NCBI GenBank assembly: GCA_947474705.1
Contig: CANJJS010000018.1
Coordinates: 1-64,000 of the forward strand
Length of the DNA: 64,000 nucleotides
Source of the DNA: Acetobacteraceae bacterium
GTDB taxonomy: Bacteria > Pseudomonadota > Alphaproteobacteria > Acetobacterales > Acetobacteraceae
Direction of reading: 5' to 3'
In this document: positions 34,122 through 42,865 of the stretch, one piece after another
Layout of the letters: the number at the start of each line of letters is the position of its first letter
Numbering within the stretch: the stretch's first letter is position 1
Program-made: the position numbers and the translations under genes
Notes under the pieces: model-generated
Told to the model about the DNA's origin: nothing
What the model saw: the letters and a program-made list of their open reading frames with translations, nothing else
Databases searched by the model: none

Positions 34122-34985
34122 ATGACCAACGAAGAACGCGATATCATTTCCCAGTTTATCGCCCGGGTCGGAGGCGCGCCCGCGCCATCCTCGGGCTTCG
34201 GCGCGGCCGCGCAGGTTCCGGCACCGAACACGCCGCCTTTGCCACCCGTGGATCGCGAAGCCGACGCGTTGATCGGCCAGTTGCACCAGCGCTACCCGGA
34301 GGCCGGATATCGCATGACCCAACTGGCCTTCGTGCAGGAACAGGGGCTGATCCAGGCGCAGTCGCGTATCCAGCAGTTGGAACAGCAATTGGCCCAGGCG
34401 CAACAGGCCGTGAACGAGGCACGTCAACAGGCCCAGCAGGCCGCTCCGCAGGGCGGTGGCGGATTCTTCAGCGGCCTGTTCGGCGGCGGACGTCAGGCCC
34501 CGCCGCCGCCACCGCCCAATCCCGGCCCATGGGGCGGTCAGCCCGGCTATCGGCCGCCACAGCAACAACAGTACGCGCCTCCGCCCTATGCCCCCCCGCC
34601 GCAATACGCACCCGGTTATCAGCCGGGAATGTTTCAACAATCCGGTTCTGGCTTTCTCGGCTCGGCGTTGACCACCGCGGCAGGTGTCGCCGGTGGCATG
34701 GTGGTCGGGAGCCTGTTGACCAACATGTTCACCGGGAATCATGGCGCCGGCGGCATGGGAGCCGGCATGGGCGCCACCGGTGGCGCCTGGGGTGGTGGCG
34801 GCGCGGCGCCGGTTACGGATTCCGGCGCCTGGGATAGCAGTGCCGCCGGCGGCGCGGCGACGTCCAATCAGGATTTCGTCGACAACAGCTCCTGGGATCA
34901 ACCGCAGGCACAGGACACGAGCTGGTCGGACAACAGCGGTGGCGGATGGGATTCGGGTGGTGGCGGGTCGGACGACTCGTTCTGA
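34122..34985 (+). CDS. DUF2076 protein, glycine/proline-rich
   Basis: 287 residues from the ATG at 34122. The N-terminal TNEERDIISQFIARVGG and DREADALIGQLHQRYPEAGYRMTQLAFVQEQGL (landmarks DREADALIGQL and MTQLAFVQE) are the DUF2076 signature. Then comes a Gln/Ala coiled coil (IQQLEQQLAQAQQAVNEA), FFSGLFGGG, a proline/tyrosine region, a hydrophobic Gly/Ala helix (LGSALTTAAGVAGGMVVGSLL) and an acidic Gly/Ser/Asp tail ending in DDSF. The family is common in Proteobacteria and described as envelope-associated, with no proven role. Confidence 0.86.
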   Translation: MTNEERDIISQFIARVGGAPAPSSGFGAAAQVPAPNTPPLPPVDREADALIGQLHQRYPEAGYRMTQLAFVQEQGLIQAQSRIQQLEQQLAQAQQAVNEARQQAQQAAPQGGGGFFSGLFGGGRQAPPPPPPNPGPWGGQPGYRPPQQQQYAPPPYAPPPQYAPGYQPGMFQQSGSGFLGSALTTAAGVAGGMVVGSLLTNMFTGNHGAGGMGAGMGATGGAWGGGGAAPVTDSGAWDSSAAGGAATSNQDFVDNSSWDQPQAQDTSWSDNSGGGWDSGGGGSDDSF

Positions 34986-35171
34986 GCCAACGGGCGCTTT
35001 TGGGCGCCGCTTCGGCCGGCATTTGAGGCGCGCGGTCGTCCGCGGGTTCGGTCGTTGCGTCCGCGCGCTGGACAAAGCCAGCGCGCGCCCCCAAATCCAA
35101 ACAAAAGGCGTCTGATACCAAAGACGGTGGGGACCGAGGCCGGGGCCAATCTGACAATTGGAGGATTCCCA

Positions 35172-36035
35172 ATGCCGAAAATCGTGCTGTTGCCCGTGGA
35201 CGGATCGCCCGCCTGCGAACAGGCTTTCTCCACCGCTCTGGCCATGGGCCGGGGTTTCGACGCCCACTTCATGGCTTTGCATGTGCGCCCCGACATTCGG
35301 CGCGATATCGCCGCCATGGCCGCGGGCGATGGTGGCATGGCCGCCGGGATCGATTCCATGATCTCTCGCATGGAGACGGATGCGGAGGAACGCGAAAAGA
35401 CCGCGCGAGACACCTGGTCCGCCTTTTGCGCCGCCAACGCCATTGTCGCGGCGGACCAGCCGCGTCCCGGCGGCATGACGATGGAATGGGTGGCCGAGAC
35501 GGGGGCTGAAGCGGACTGGCTCGCCGCCTATGGCCGTGCCGCCGATCTGATCGTTTGGGGCCGTGGAGCCGAGAGCTGGGGGCCGGACTATCCTTTGATG
35601 GAAGCGGCGTTGATGGACACCGGTAAGCCGGTGGCGATCGCGCCCGCGGGGTCTGTTGCGGCGTCTGGCGGGCATGTCGGGATCGCCTGGAAGGACACGC
35701 GCGAAGCGGCCGGCGCGGTTCGCGCGGCGATGCCGTATATTCGCGCGGCCCGTCACGTCACGATCTTCACGGTCGCGGAGGATGGCGCCGACGACAAATC
35801 GCCGCTCCGACTCGCCCGGATGCTGCGCTGGCATAATCCGAATGTCACCGTTCAGCCTTTGCCGGAACACAGCCGGGCGCCCGCCGAGGTCCTTTTGGAT
35901 GCCGCGACCCAGGCGGGCTGCGGGTTGTTGGCGATGGGGGCCTATGGCCATACGCGGCTCCGCGAAGCGGTGTTCGGCGGTTTCACGCGCGCGGTTCTGC
36001 AATCCGCCCCCTTGGCCGTATTGATGGTCCACTGA
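35172..36035 (+). CDS. Tandem universal stress protein (two Usp domains)
   Basis: 287 residues; strong GGAGG site. Two UspA folds in one chain: residues 1-150 (KIVLLPVDGSPACEQAF; DLIVWGRGAE) and about 160-287 (HVGIAWKDTREAAGAVRAAMPY). The C-terminal domain ends with the nucleotide-loop string GAYGHTRLREAVFGGFTRAVLQSAPLAVLMVH (landmarks GAYGHTRLRE and GGFTRAVLQ), so only the second domain seems to have the G-2x-G-9x-G(S/T)-type ATP loop. Such tandem Usp proteins respond to nutrient or oxidative stress. No regulator is adjacent. Confidence 0.91.
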   Translation: MPKIVLLPVDGSPACEQAFSTALAMGRGFDAHFMALHVRPDIRRDIAAMAAGDGGMAAGIDSMISRMETDAEEREKTARDTWSAFCAANAIVAADQPRPGGMTMEWVAETGAEADWLAAYGRAADLIVWGRGAESWGPDYPLMEAALMDTGKPVAIAPAGSVAASGGHVGIAWKDTREAAGAVRAAMPYIRAARHVTIFTVAEDGADDKSPLRLARMLRWHNPNVTVQPLPEHSRAPAEVLLDAATQAGCGLLAMGAYGHTRLREAVFGGFTRAVLQSAPLAVLMVH

Positions 36036-36165
36036 GGCTGGGGGATCTGGCGGCGGACGCACCTGACTCGCGCGTCCGCCCAGGCGGCGCTATCTTCATT
36101 GGGATGTAAAAGTGTTTGGGCCGCGCGCGGTCCAGGCTGTTCCACGCGAAGGGGCGGAGACCGCG

Positions 36166-36885
36166 ATGATCCAGATTGAACGCCGGCACTTCGGTGTGCT
36201 GATCCCGTCCACCAACACCACGGTGGAAATCGAATACACGCGGCATTTGCCGGCGAACCTGCAATTCCATGTGGGCCGGTGCGGCAAAGGCGGCGGCATT
36301 CCGTTCCTGCCCAGCCTGGACGCGGACGTGATCAGGCAGTCCCAATTGCTGGGCGAGGCCAAGGTCGAGGCGGTCGCGCTGGCGCAGACCTCCGCCAGCC
36401 TGTTCGACGACGACTACGATGCCAAGGTCACGGCCCAGATGTCGGAGAATTCCGGCGCGCCCGCCATCACCTCGGCCGTTGCCATCGGTCAGGCGGTTCA
36501 GGCGCTGGGCGCGAAACGGATCGGGATCGTGACGCCGTATTCGACCGAGGTCATTCAGAACGCGAAGCGGTACTACGAATCGAAATTCGGGCTGGATGTC
36601 GTGGGCATGGAAGGGTTTGGCGCCACCGACGCCTATGCGATCGGCAAGCTGGACGCGAACATGGCATTCGAGGGGCTGCGGCGGGTCGATACCCCGGACA
36701 TTCAGGTACTGGTCGTGCCTGGCGGCAATTTCCCGACGATGCCCTGGATCGCCGCCTGGGAACAGGCGCTCGGCAAACCGGTGATTACCACCAATCAGGC
36801 GGCTTTGTGGGGTGTTCTCGGCTTCATGAAGTTGAACAACCCGCTGCCGGGTCTGGGCCGGCTGCTGGAGCAAATGCCGCGCTGA
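36166..36885 (+). CDS. Asp/Glu racemase-superfamily protein, maleate-isomerase-like, catalytic cysteines absent
   Basis: 239 residues from the ATG at 36166 (GGGGCGGAG upstream). The fold is recognised by GVLIPSTNTTVEIEY at the start, GAPAITSAVAIGQAVQALGAKRIGIVTPY (landmarks APAITSAVAI and KRIGIVTPYS), and LGKPVITTNQAALWGVLGF near the end, as in maleate cis-trans isomerase and arylmalonate decarboxylase. In those enzymes Cys residues stand in the first (..ACTS..) and second (..SCTN..) half. Here the matching places read ALAQTSAS (Gln74) and VVPGGNFPT (Gly186/187), and the only Cys is Cys39. Either the chemistry differs or the protein binds without isomerising. Next gene, an MFS exporter, begins 4 bases after the stop codon. 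Confidence 0.8.
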   Translation: MIQIERRHFGVLIPSTNTTVEIEYTRHLPANLQFHVGRCGKGGGIPFLPSLDADVIRQSQLLGEAKVEAVALAQTSASLFDDDYDAKVTAQMSENSGAPAITSAVAIGQAVQALGAKRIGIVTPYSTEVIQNAKRYYESKFGLDVVGMEGFGATDAYAIGKLDANMAFEGLRRVDTPDIQVLVVPGGNFPTMPWIAAWEQALGKPVITTNQAALWGVLGFMKLNNPLPGLGRLLEQMPR

Positions 36886-36889
36886 CCTC

Positions 36890-38134
36890 GTGACTTCATC
36901 CGGTTCCGGAGAACCCGCGGGGCTGCGCGCGCTGTTCGGTAACGGCGCCTTCGCGCGTCTCTGGGCGATCGGCGGTTGCGTCAACACGATGCGGTGGTTC
37001 GAGTTGCTGTCGGCCGCGCTGTTCACGCTCGATGTCACGGGCTCGGGCCTCGCCGTCGCCGTGGTGTCCGCCGCGCGGACCATGCCGATGCTGATGTTTG
37101 GCGCTTTCTCCGGCGTGCTGACAGAGGCGGTGAACCGCAAACATGTGCTACAAATCGGCCAGATTCTGACGTGTTTGTCCGCCGTCGCGATCGCGGCGCT
37201 GGCATTGCTGGGATTGGCGAGGCCCTGGCATCTCGCGGTGTCGTCCTTTGTCACGGGCATGGTCTGGTCGACGGAAATGGCCACGCGGCGCCGGATGGTG
37301 GGCGAGAGCGTGGCGGGTCCGCTGGTGTCGCGGGCGCTGGCGATGGATACGATGTCGAACTCGCTGGCGCGGCTGGCGGGTCCGATCGCGGCGGGGATGC
37401 TGTATCAGCACACGGGGTTGGCGGGCTGTTTCCTGGTCTCGGCCGGGGTCTATGCTGTGGGCGGGGCGCTGGTTTTTGGGTTGAAATACAGCCAGCAAAG
37501 CCGGCCCTTCGTGGTGAGCCAGGTGCCGCGGGATTTGGCGGAAGGCATTGCTTTCGCGCGGAAAGACACCACGATCGCGGGCGTGCTGGCGGTGACGATC
37601 GCGATGAACCTGCTGTGTTTCCCGTATTCGGCGCTGGTCGCGCCGATCGGGCGGCAGGTGTTCATGGTCTCGCCGACGATGGTCGGACTGCTGGCCGCGT
37701 CGGAATCGTTTGGATCGTTCATCGGTGGGATTTGGCTGACCAGCGGCGGGCCGAAATTGTCCGGGCGGGTGCTGATGGTTGGCGGCGCGCTGATCCTGAC
37801 GGGCTGCGTGTTTCTGATGCCACTGGCACCGGCGTTTCCGCTGGCCTGCGCGCTGCTCGCGATCGGCGGGTTCGGGCAATCGGCCTTCGCGAACATGCAG
37901 ACCTCGTTGGTGGTGCTGCACGCGCCGGGACATATCCGCTCCCGGCTGATGGGACTTCTTACCGTCTGCATCGGCATGGGGCCGCTGGGGATTTTGCTGG
38001 TGGGGTTCCTGGCGGATATTCTGGGGCCGATGCGGGCGATCAATCTGATCGAGGCGGTGTGTTTCGTCTGGGTGGCCTGGTGCGGCTGGCGCTGGCGGCA
38101 ATGGGAAAAGGCGGACGCGGCGAAGGTTGGATAG
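36890..38134 (+). CDS. MFS transporter, EntS-like
   Basis: 414 residues starting at a GTG (36890) four bases after the upstream stop; no ATG lies in a better place. About twelve hydrophobic segments are visible. The pattern SGLAVAVVSAARTMPMLMFGAFSGVLTEAVNRKHVLQIGQ (landmarks SAARTMPMLMFGAFSGV and NRKHVLQIGQ) and MDTMSNSLARLAGPIAAGML match the MFS_3/EntS branch of exporters. It is probably translated together with the maleate-isomerase-like gene and may export or import the same dicarboxylate-type compound. A CoA-transferase follows 44 bases later. Confidence 0.86.
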   Translation: MTSSGSGEPAGLRALFGNGAFARLWAIGGCVNTMRWFELLSAALFTLDVTGSGLAVAVVSAARTMPMLMFGAFSGVLTEAVNRKHVLQIGQILTCLSAVAIAALALLGLARPWHLAVSSFVTGMVWSTEMATRRRMVGESVAGPLVSRALAMDTMSNSLARLAGPIAAGMLYQHTGLAGCFLVSAGVYAVGGALVFGLKYSQQSRPFVVSQVPRDLAEGIAFARKDTTIAGVLAVTIAMNLLCFPYSALVAPIGRQVFMVSPTMVGLLAASESFGSFIGGIWLTSGGPKLSGRVLMVGGALILTGCVFLMPLAPAFPLACALLAIGGFGQSAFANMQTSLVVLHAPGHIRSRLMGLLTVCIGMGPLGILLVGFLADILGPMRAINLIEAVCFVWVAWCGWRWRQWEKADAAKVG

Positions 38135-38178
38135 CGCACGGGATCGTGCGAAGCTGCCGGCCTGGAGGAACAAACACC

Positions 38179-39408
38179 ATGGCAAGCAATTCAGCCGATT
38201 ACGACTTCCTGGCCGGAGTCCGGGTCGTCGATTTCACCCAGTTCGAAGCCGGACCGTCCTGCACGGAGGCGCTCGCGTGGATGGGCGCGGAAGTCGTGAA
38301 AATCGAGAATCCGGGCATGGGCGATCCGGGCCGGCGTCTGCGCAAGGGGCAACCGGACGACGATCCCTATTATTTCCAGCAGATGAACGCGAACAAGAAA
38401 TCCATTACGGTGAATTTGAAATCGCCGGAAGGGCTCGCGCTGGTCAAGGATCTGCTGCGCAAGGCCGATATCGCGGTCGAGAACATGGCGCCCGGCACGA
38501 TCGAGCGGCTGGGTTTGGGGTACGAGGACGTCAAGGCGATCAATCCTGGCATTATCTATTGCCAGATCAAGGGATTTGGCGAAGGCAGCCCTTATGTGAA
38601 AAATCTGGCCTTCGACATGATCGCGCAGGCGATGGGCGGAACGATCAGCGTCACCGGCGAAAAAGGCAGACAACCGGTCAAGCCGGGGATTTCGCTGGGC
38701 GATACCGGCACGGGCATGACCATGGCCGTTACGATCCTCGCGGCACTACGAAAGCGCGACAAGACCGGTCAGGGTTGCCGCCTTCAGGTCGCGATGCAGG
38801 ACGCGATGATGCACTACATGCGCACCAATTTCGCGACTCAGGCGCGCAGCGGCAAGGCGGTGGAGCGCGATGGCACGCGGTCCGGCGGCGGGTCGAACGC
38901 GCCGTCCGGGCTGTATCCCTGCGCGCCCGGCGGGTCCAACGATTACGTCTGGATCATGACCAGCCGCGGCAATCCGGAACATTGGGTCCGGCTGTGCAAG
39001 GTCATCGGGCGAGAAGAGTTGATCGACGACCCGCGTTTCAACACGCCCGCGCAGCGCGTGAAGAACGATCCGGAACTGGACGCGATCATCACCGCCTGGA
39101 CCAAGGCTCGCACGAAATACGAGGCCATGGAACTGGTCGGCGGCGCGGGTATCCCGGCGGGCGCGGTTCTGGACACGATGGAATTGCAGAACGAACCGAC
39201 GTTCGAAACGCGCGGGATTCTGCAGACGATGGAGCATAAGAGTTACCCGGGGTACAAGATGCCCGCCTGGCCGGTGCGAATCGATGGCAAGCCGCCGACG
39301 GTGAAGGCCTCTCCCATTCTGGGCGAGCATACCGCCGATGTTCTCACGGGTTGGCTGGGCCTTGGCGCGGACGAGGTCGAAAAGCTGAAGGCGAACAAGA
39401 TCGTTTGA
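38179..39408 (+). CDS. CaiB/BaiF family (class III) CoA-transferase
   Basis: 409 residues; CTGGAGGAA ribosome binding site. Landmarks are LAGVRVVDFTQFEAGPSCTEALAWMGAEVVKIE (in part: RVVDFTQFEAGPS, LAWMGAEVVKIE), NLKSPEGLALVKDLL, CQIKGFGEGSPY and the catalytic Asp175 in ISLGDTGTGM. It moves CoA between carboxylic acids through an aspartyl-CoA intermediate, activating an acid for degradation. Preceded by a maleate-isomerase-like protein and an exporter, so it could activate a dicarboxylic acid. A strong hairpin follows the stop after 6 bases. Confidence 0.93.
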   Translation: MASNSADYDFLAGVRVVDFTQFEAGPSCTEALAWMGAEVVKIENPGMGDPGRRLRKGQPDDDPYYFQQMNANKKSITVNLKSPEGLALVKDLLRKADIAVENMAPGTIERLGLGYEDVKAINPGIIYCQIKGFGEGSPYVKNLAFDMIAQAMGGTISVTGEKGRQPVKPGISLGDTGTGMTMAVTILAALRKRDKTGQGCRLQVAMQDAMMHYMRTNFATQARSGKAVERDGTRSGGGSNAPSGLYPCAPGGSNDYVWIMTSRGNPEHWVRLCKVIGREELIDDPRFNTPAQRVKNDPELDAIITAWTKARTKYEAMELVGGAGIPAGAVLDTMELQNEPTFETRGILQTMEHKSYPGYKMPAWPVRIDGKPPTVKASPILGEHTADVLTGWLGLGADEVEKLKANKIV

Positions 39409-39413
39409 TCGAT

Positions 39414-39447
39414 CGCCGCGGCACGCCGTGCAAGGCGTGCCGCGGCG
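39414..39447 (+). terminator. 14-bp perfect hairpin after the CoA-transferase gene
   Basis: CGCCGCGGCACGCC (39414-39427) pairs without mismatch with GGCGTGCCGCGGCG (39434-39447) around the loop GTGCAA. It begins 5 bases after the stop codon. No T-run follows, so it may act as a U-less terminator or 3'-end protector for the long plus-strand run before it. Confidence 0.55.
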
Positions 39448-39603
39448 GTGGCGAACGTCATTTACCGGCGCCGGCGCGTCAGCCCCGGCAATGGTCTCGA
39501 CAACCGGAACCGGCCCGGCGAACCAGCCCGCGCCCAGGGGTTTGCCGAATTGTCAAAAGACTGGCGCGTGGCTGAAGGCCCGGGGCGTGCTGGACCGTTG
39601 GGG

Positions 39604-40161
39604 TCAGGCCGCGCCGGGCGCGCGCAAATCGTTGTTGGTCCGGTGGTCTCCCGCCATCCATCGCGCGAGTTCCCGATGCGCGTCCGCGCGCCGGATCGCG
39701 TCGATGTCCGCCGCGTGGGGCGGGTCCACGGTGAATTCCATGATCAACCCGTCCGGCGACTCGCAATACATCGATTTGCAGTAGCCGTGGTCGGCGATCC
39801 GTAGCGCGAGGCCCGCCGCCTCGATCCGTCCGGTCAGTTCCGAAAACGTCGACTCGTCCACCTTGAAGGAGATGTGGTCGAAATTCCGGATATCGGCGGG
39901 TTTTTCCGCCTGGGTTTTACGGTAAACCTCTTCGTCGGCAAAGGAAAAGAACGCGAGCGCGCCGCCGTCCCCCAGGCTGTAGAAGGTGTGGCAGAAGGCG
40001 ACTTCCCGTCCGACCCATTGGTTGAAATGTTTTTCGCACCAGGTCGCGGTCAACGGGATGCCAAGGATGTCCTCGAAGAAGACGCGGTTTTTTTCCTGGT
40101 CTTTGACGACGTAGGCGTGGTGGTGCAGGCGCTCCGGCGGGCGCGTCAATAATGTGGCCAT
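39604..40161 (-). CDS. VOC-family protein (glyoxalase/bleomycin-resistance/dioxygenase fold)
   Basis: 185 residues; GGGAGGCAC ribosome binding site. Landmarks: ERLHHHAYVVKDQEKNRVFFEDILGIPLTATW (in part: HHHAYVVKDQ, FFEDILGIPL) with the first His, NFDHISFKVDESTF with the second, and SPDGLIMEFTVDPP with the Glu ligand. This resembles single-chain catechol-dioxygenase-like members of the VOC family. Divergent from the aromatic hydroxylase at 40359 (about 200 bases between starts), which suggests a hydroxylation then ring-cleavage relation; the exact substrate is open. Confidence 0.84.
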   Translation of the reverse strand: MATLLTRPPERLHHHAYVVKDQEKNRVFFEDILGIPLTATWCEKHFNQWVGREVAFCHTFYSLGDGGALAFFSFADEEVYRKTQAEKPADIRNFDHISFKVDESTFSELTGRIEAAGLALRIADHGYCKSMYCESPDGLIMEFTVDPPHAADIDAIRRADAHRELARWMAGDHRTNNDLRAPGAA

Positions 40162-40358
40162 CTTGTGCCTCCCATGCTGTCCGTGAGCAGCTTACGCGTG
40201 GCCGCCGCGGGGATTAAAGGCGGCACTGAGACAGGCGGCGGCGCGTTACACCCGCGCGGGCTCGCCGCGACTTGCTCCGGCCCGCCGCCGCGAGCAAGTT
40301 AACCGGGCACGACGCGTACGAACCGGTCCGCGGGTGGGAGGAGATACAGGGGAGCTTC

Positions 40359-41486
40359 ATGGCGGAACGCCTGAACATCGCGATCGTCGGCGCGGGCATC
40401 GGTGGCCTGACCGCGGCCGCGTGTCTGCGCCGCTTCGGCCATGACGTCACCATCTACGAACAGGCGCGATCCTTCACCCGTCTGGGCGCCGGTATTCAGC
40501 AGGCGCCCAACGCCGTGCGAATCCTCTTCGCCCTTGGCCTCGAACAAAAACTTCGCGCCAGCGCCTTCCAACCCGATGCGAACCTCTCCCGGGACCATGA
40601 CTCCGGAGATGTGACCAACGCCCAGGAACTCGGTGCCGCGATCGAGGGCCGATATGGCGTGCCGTATTTTCTCATGCATCGTGGCGACCTGCATGCCATG
40701 TTGGCGGACGCGGTCCCGCCGGAGATTGTTCGCCAGAACCACAAGCTGGACGGCATCGAGCAAACCGGCGGTACGGTCCGTTTGCGCTTCGCGAACGGCG
40801 AGACCGCCGAAGCCGACATCGCCATCGGCGCGGACGGGGTTCACTCCATCGTCCGCGAAACGTTGCACGGGCCGGAAAAACCCAGTTTCACGGGCCGCGT
40901 CGCTTATCGCACCGTTTTCCCCACGCGCCTTCTGGGCGGGATCGAGCTTGACTCCTGCTGCAAGTGGTGGGGGCCGGACCGCCATATCGTCATGTATTTC
41001 ACCAACCCGCGGCGCGACGAGGTGTATTTCGTCACCTCCACCCCGGAACCTGATTTTGGCGTTGAATCCTGGTCCGCCAAAGGCGATCTCGTCACGCTTC
41101 GCGCCGCCTACGACACGTTCCATCCGACGGTCCGCGGCGTCCTCGCGGCCTGTCCGGACGTGCACAAATGGGCGCTGGTGGTACGCGAGCCGCTGTCGCA
41201 CTGGACCGAGGGGCATATCGCGCTGCTCGGGGATGCCTGCCATCCGATGACGCCGTACATGGCCCAGGGGGCGAGCAGTTCTATCGAGGACGCGGCGGTG
41301 TTGGGACGGTGCCTCGAAGGCGTGGGGCGCGACGGCATCGCGAAGGCGCTGAAACGCTACGAAACGACCCGCCTGGAGCGCACCGCTACGATACAGCGGA
41401 CCTCTGCACAGAATACGTGGCAGAAAAACGCCACCAACCCCGACTGGGTCTATGGCTACGACGCCTGGACCACCCCATTGGCATAA
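40359..41486 (+). CDS. FAD-dependent aromatic monooxygenase (salicylate/3-hydroxybenzoate hydroxylase type)
   Basis: 375 residues from the ATG at 40359 (GGGGAGC upstream). Flavoprotein group A motifs are IAIVGAGIGGLTAAACLRRFGHDVTIYEQ (landmarks VGAGIGGLTAAA, VTIYEQ), GADGVHSIVRETL (DG motif) and LLGDACHPMTPYMAQGASSSIEDA (GD motif, in part). It should hydroxylate an aromatic acid with NAD(P)H and O2. Followed 12 bases later by glutathione reductase and then a solute-binding protein, perhaps one operon. The divergent VOC protein may use the product. Confidence 0.9.
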   Translation: MAERLNIAIVGAGIGGLTAAACLRRFGHDVTIYEQARSFTRLGAGIQQAPNAVRILFALGLEQKLRASAFQPDANLSRDHDSGDVTNAQELGAAIEGRYGVPYFLMHRGDLHAMLADAVPPEIVRQNHKLDGIEQTGGTVRLRFANGETAEADIAIGADGVHSIVRETLHGPEKPSFTGRVAYRTVFPTRLLGGIELDSCCKWWGPDRHIVMYFTNPRRDEVYFVTSTPEPDFGVESWSAKGDLVTLRAAYDTFHPTVRGVLAACPDVHKWALVVREPLSHWTEGHIALLGDACHPMTPYMAQGASSSIEDAAVLGRCLEGVGRDGIAKALKRYETTRLERTATIQRTSAQNTWQKNATNPDWVYGYDAWTTPLA

Positions 41487-41498
41487 GGAAGCACGCGC

Positions 41499-42860
41499 AT
41501 GGATTTCGACCTGTTCATCATCGGTGGCGGCTCCGCCGGCGTTCGTTGCGGCCGCATCGTCGCCAGCCATGGCGCCAAGGTCGGCGTCGCGGAGGAACGG
41601 TTCTGGGGCGGCACCTGCGTCAATATCGGCTGCGTGCCGAAAAAAATGCTGGTACAGGCAGGCGAATACGGCGCATGGGCTGAGGACGGCGCGGGCTTCG
41701 GCTGGACCATCCAAAAAGGTCCGCACGACTGGAACAAACTGATCGCCGCCAAAGACAGGGAAATCACCCGGCTCGAGGGGATTTACCGGCGTTTGATGGC
41801 CACCACGACAACCTTCGATGCGCGCGCGACCTTTATCGACGCGCACACGCTCGACGTCGGCGGCCAAAAGATCACGGCGGAGAAAATCGTGATCGCCACG
41901 GGTGGGACGCCGGAGCGGCCTCCGATCCCCGGCGCCGAACTGGGGATTGTGTCGGACGACGCGTTCTATCTCCCGACAATGCCCAAAAAAGTCATCATTT
42001 GCGGATCCGGCTTCATCGCGGTGGAATTCGCCGGGATTTTCAATGCTCTGGGCGCAGAGACGCATCTTGTCTATCGTCAGCCGCTGCCGCTGCGCGGCTT
42101 CGACCAGGACATGCGCGAAGGTCTGGCGGAAGCGCTCGCGGGGAACGGAGTTATCCTTCACCCCAGCGCGACACTCGGAAAGCTGGCGGCCAATGGCGAC
42201 CAGCGCACTTTGACGTTTGGCGATGGGCAGACGCTGACCGCGGACCTGGTGTTTTTCGCCACGGGCCGCGTTCCCAACACGAAGGGCCTCGGCCTGGAAA
42301 ACGCGGGCGTCGCGACCAAACCCAACGGCGCCGTCGTTGTCAGCCCGAAACTTCAGACGTCGCGGCCGCATATCTACGCACTGGGCGACGTCACCGACCA
42401 GATCAACCTCACCCCCGTCGCGCTGGGACAAGGCCACGCGCTGGCGGACACGCTGTTCGGCAATAATCCCCGCGAATTGTCGATGAAGAACATCCCCTCC
42501 GCCGTCTTCTCCACCCCGCCCGTCAGCACCGTCGGCCTGACCGAGGAAGAAGCCGCGGCCAATGGTCCCGTCGATGTTTACGTCTCCAAATTCACCCCGA
42601 TGCGCCACACGCTGTCCGGCCGCGGCCGCAAATCCACCATGAAACTGGTCGTCGATCAGGCCAGCCAGAAGGTTGTTGGCGTCCATATGTTGGGCGAGGA
42701 CGCGCCGGAAATCATCCAGGGCATCGCCATCGCCGTCGTCATGGGCGCCACCAAACAAGACTTCGATCGGTGTGTCGGCATTCACCCGACTTCGGCCGAG
42801 GAATTTGTGACGATGCGCAGCCGGACCAGAGTCGCCGGCATCGCCCAGGCGGCGGAGTGA
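41499..42860 (+). CDS. gor: Glutathione-disulfide reductase
   Basis: 453 residues. FAD motif FIIGGGSAGVRCGRI at 7-21, the redox pair Cys40/Cys45 in GGTCVNIGCVPKKM, the NADPH-domain GSGFIAVEFAGIFNALG, YALGDVTDQINLTPVALG, and the C-terminal active-site HPTSAEEFVTM. The NADPH-binding Arg pattern is in VYRQPLPLRGFD. It reduces GSSG to GSH in the cytosol. It lies 12 bases after the aromatic hydroxylase and ends 5 bases before the solute-binding protein, so it is part of that unit. Glutathione supply could support a glutathione-dependent step such as maleylpyruvate isomerisation (inference). Confidence 0.96.
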   Translation: MDFDLFIIGGGSAGVRCGRIVASHGAKVGVAEERFWGGTCVNIGCVPKKMLVQAGEYGAWAEDGAGFGWTIQKGPHDWNKLIAAKDREITRLEGIYRRLMATTTTFDARATFIDAHTLDVGGQKITAEKIVIATGGTPERPPIPGAELGIVSDDAFYLPTMPKKVIICGSGFIAVEFAGIFNALGAETHLVYRQPLPLRGFDQDMREGLAEALAGNGVILHPSATLGKLAANGDQRTLTFGDGQTLTADLVFFATGRVPNTKGLGLENAGVATKPNGAVVVSPKLQTSRPHIYALGDVTDQINLTPVALGQGHALADTLFGNNPRELSMKNIPSAVFSTPPVSTVGLTEEEAAANGPVDVYVSKFTPMRHTLSGRGRKSTMKLVVDQASQKVVGVHMLGEDAPEIIQGIAIAVVMGATKQDFDRCVGIHPTSAEEFVTMRSRTRVAGIAQAAE

Positions 42861-42865
42861 ACGCC

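Noticed and set aside
33909-36062. Open frame of about 717 codons antisense to DUF2076 and Usp genes
   Set aside because: No motifs, and sense-strand genes have clear families and ribosome binding sites.
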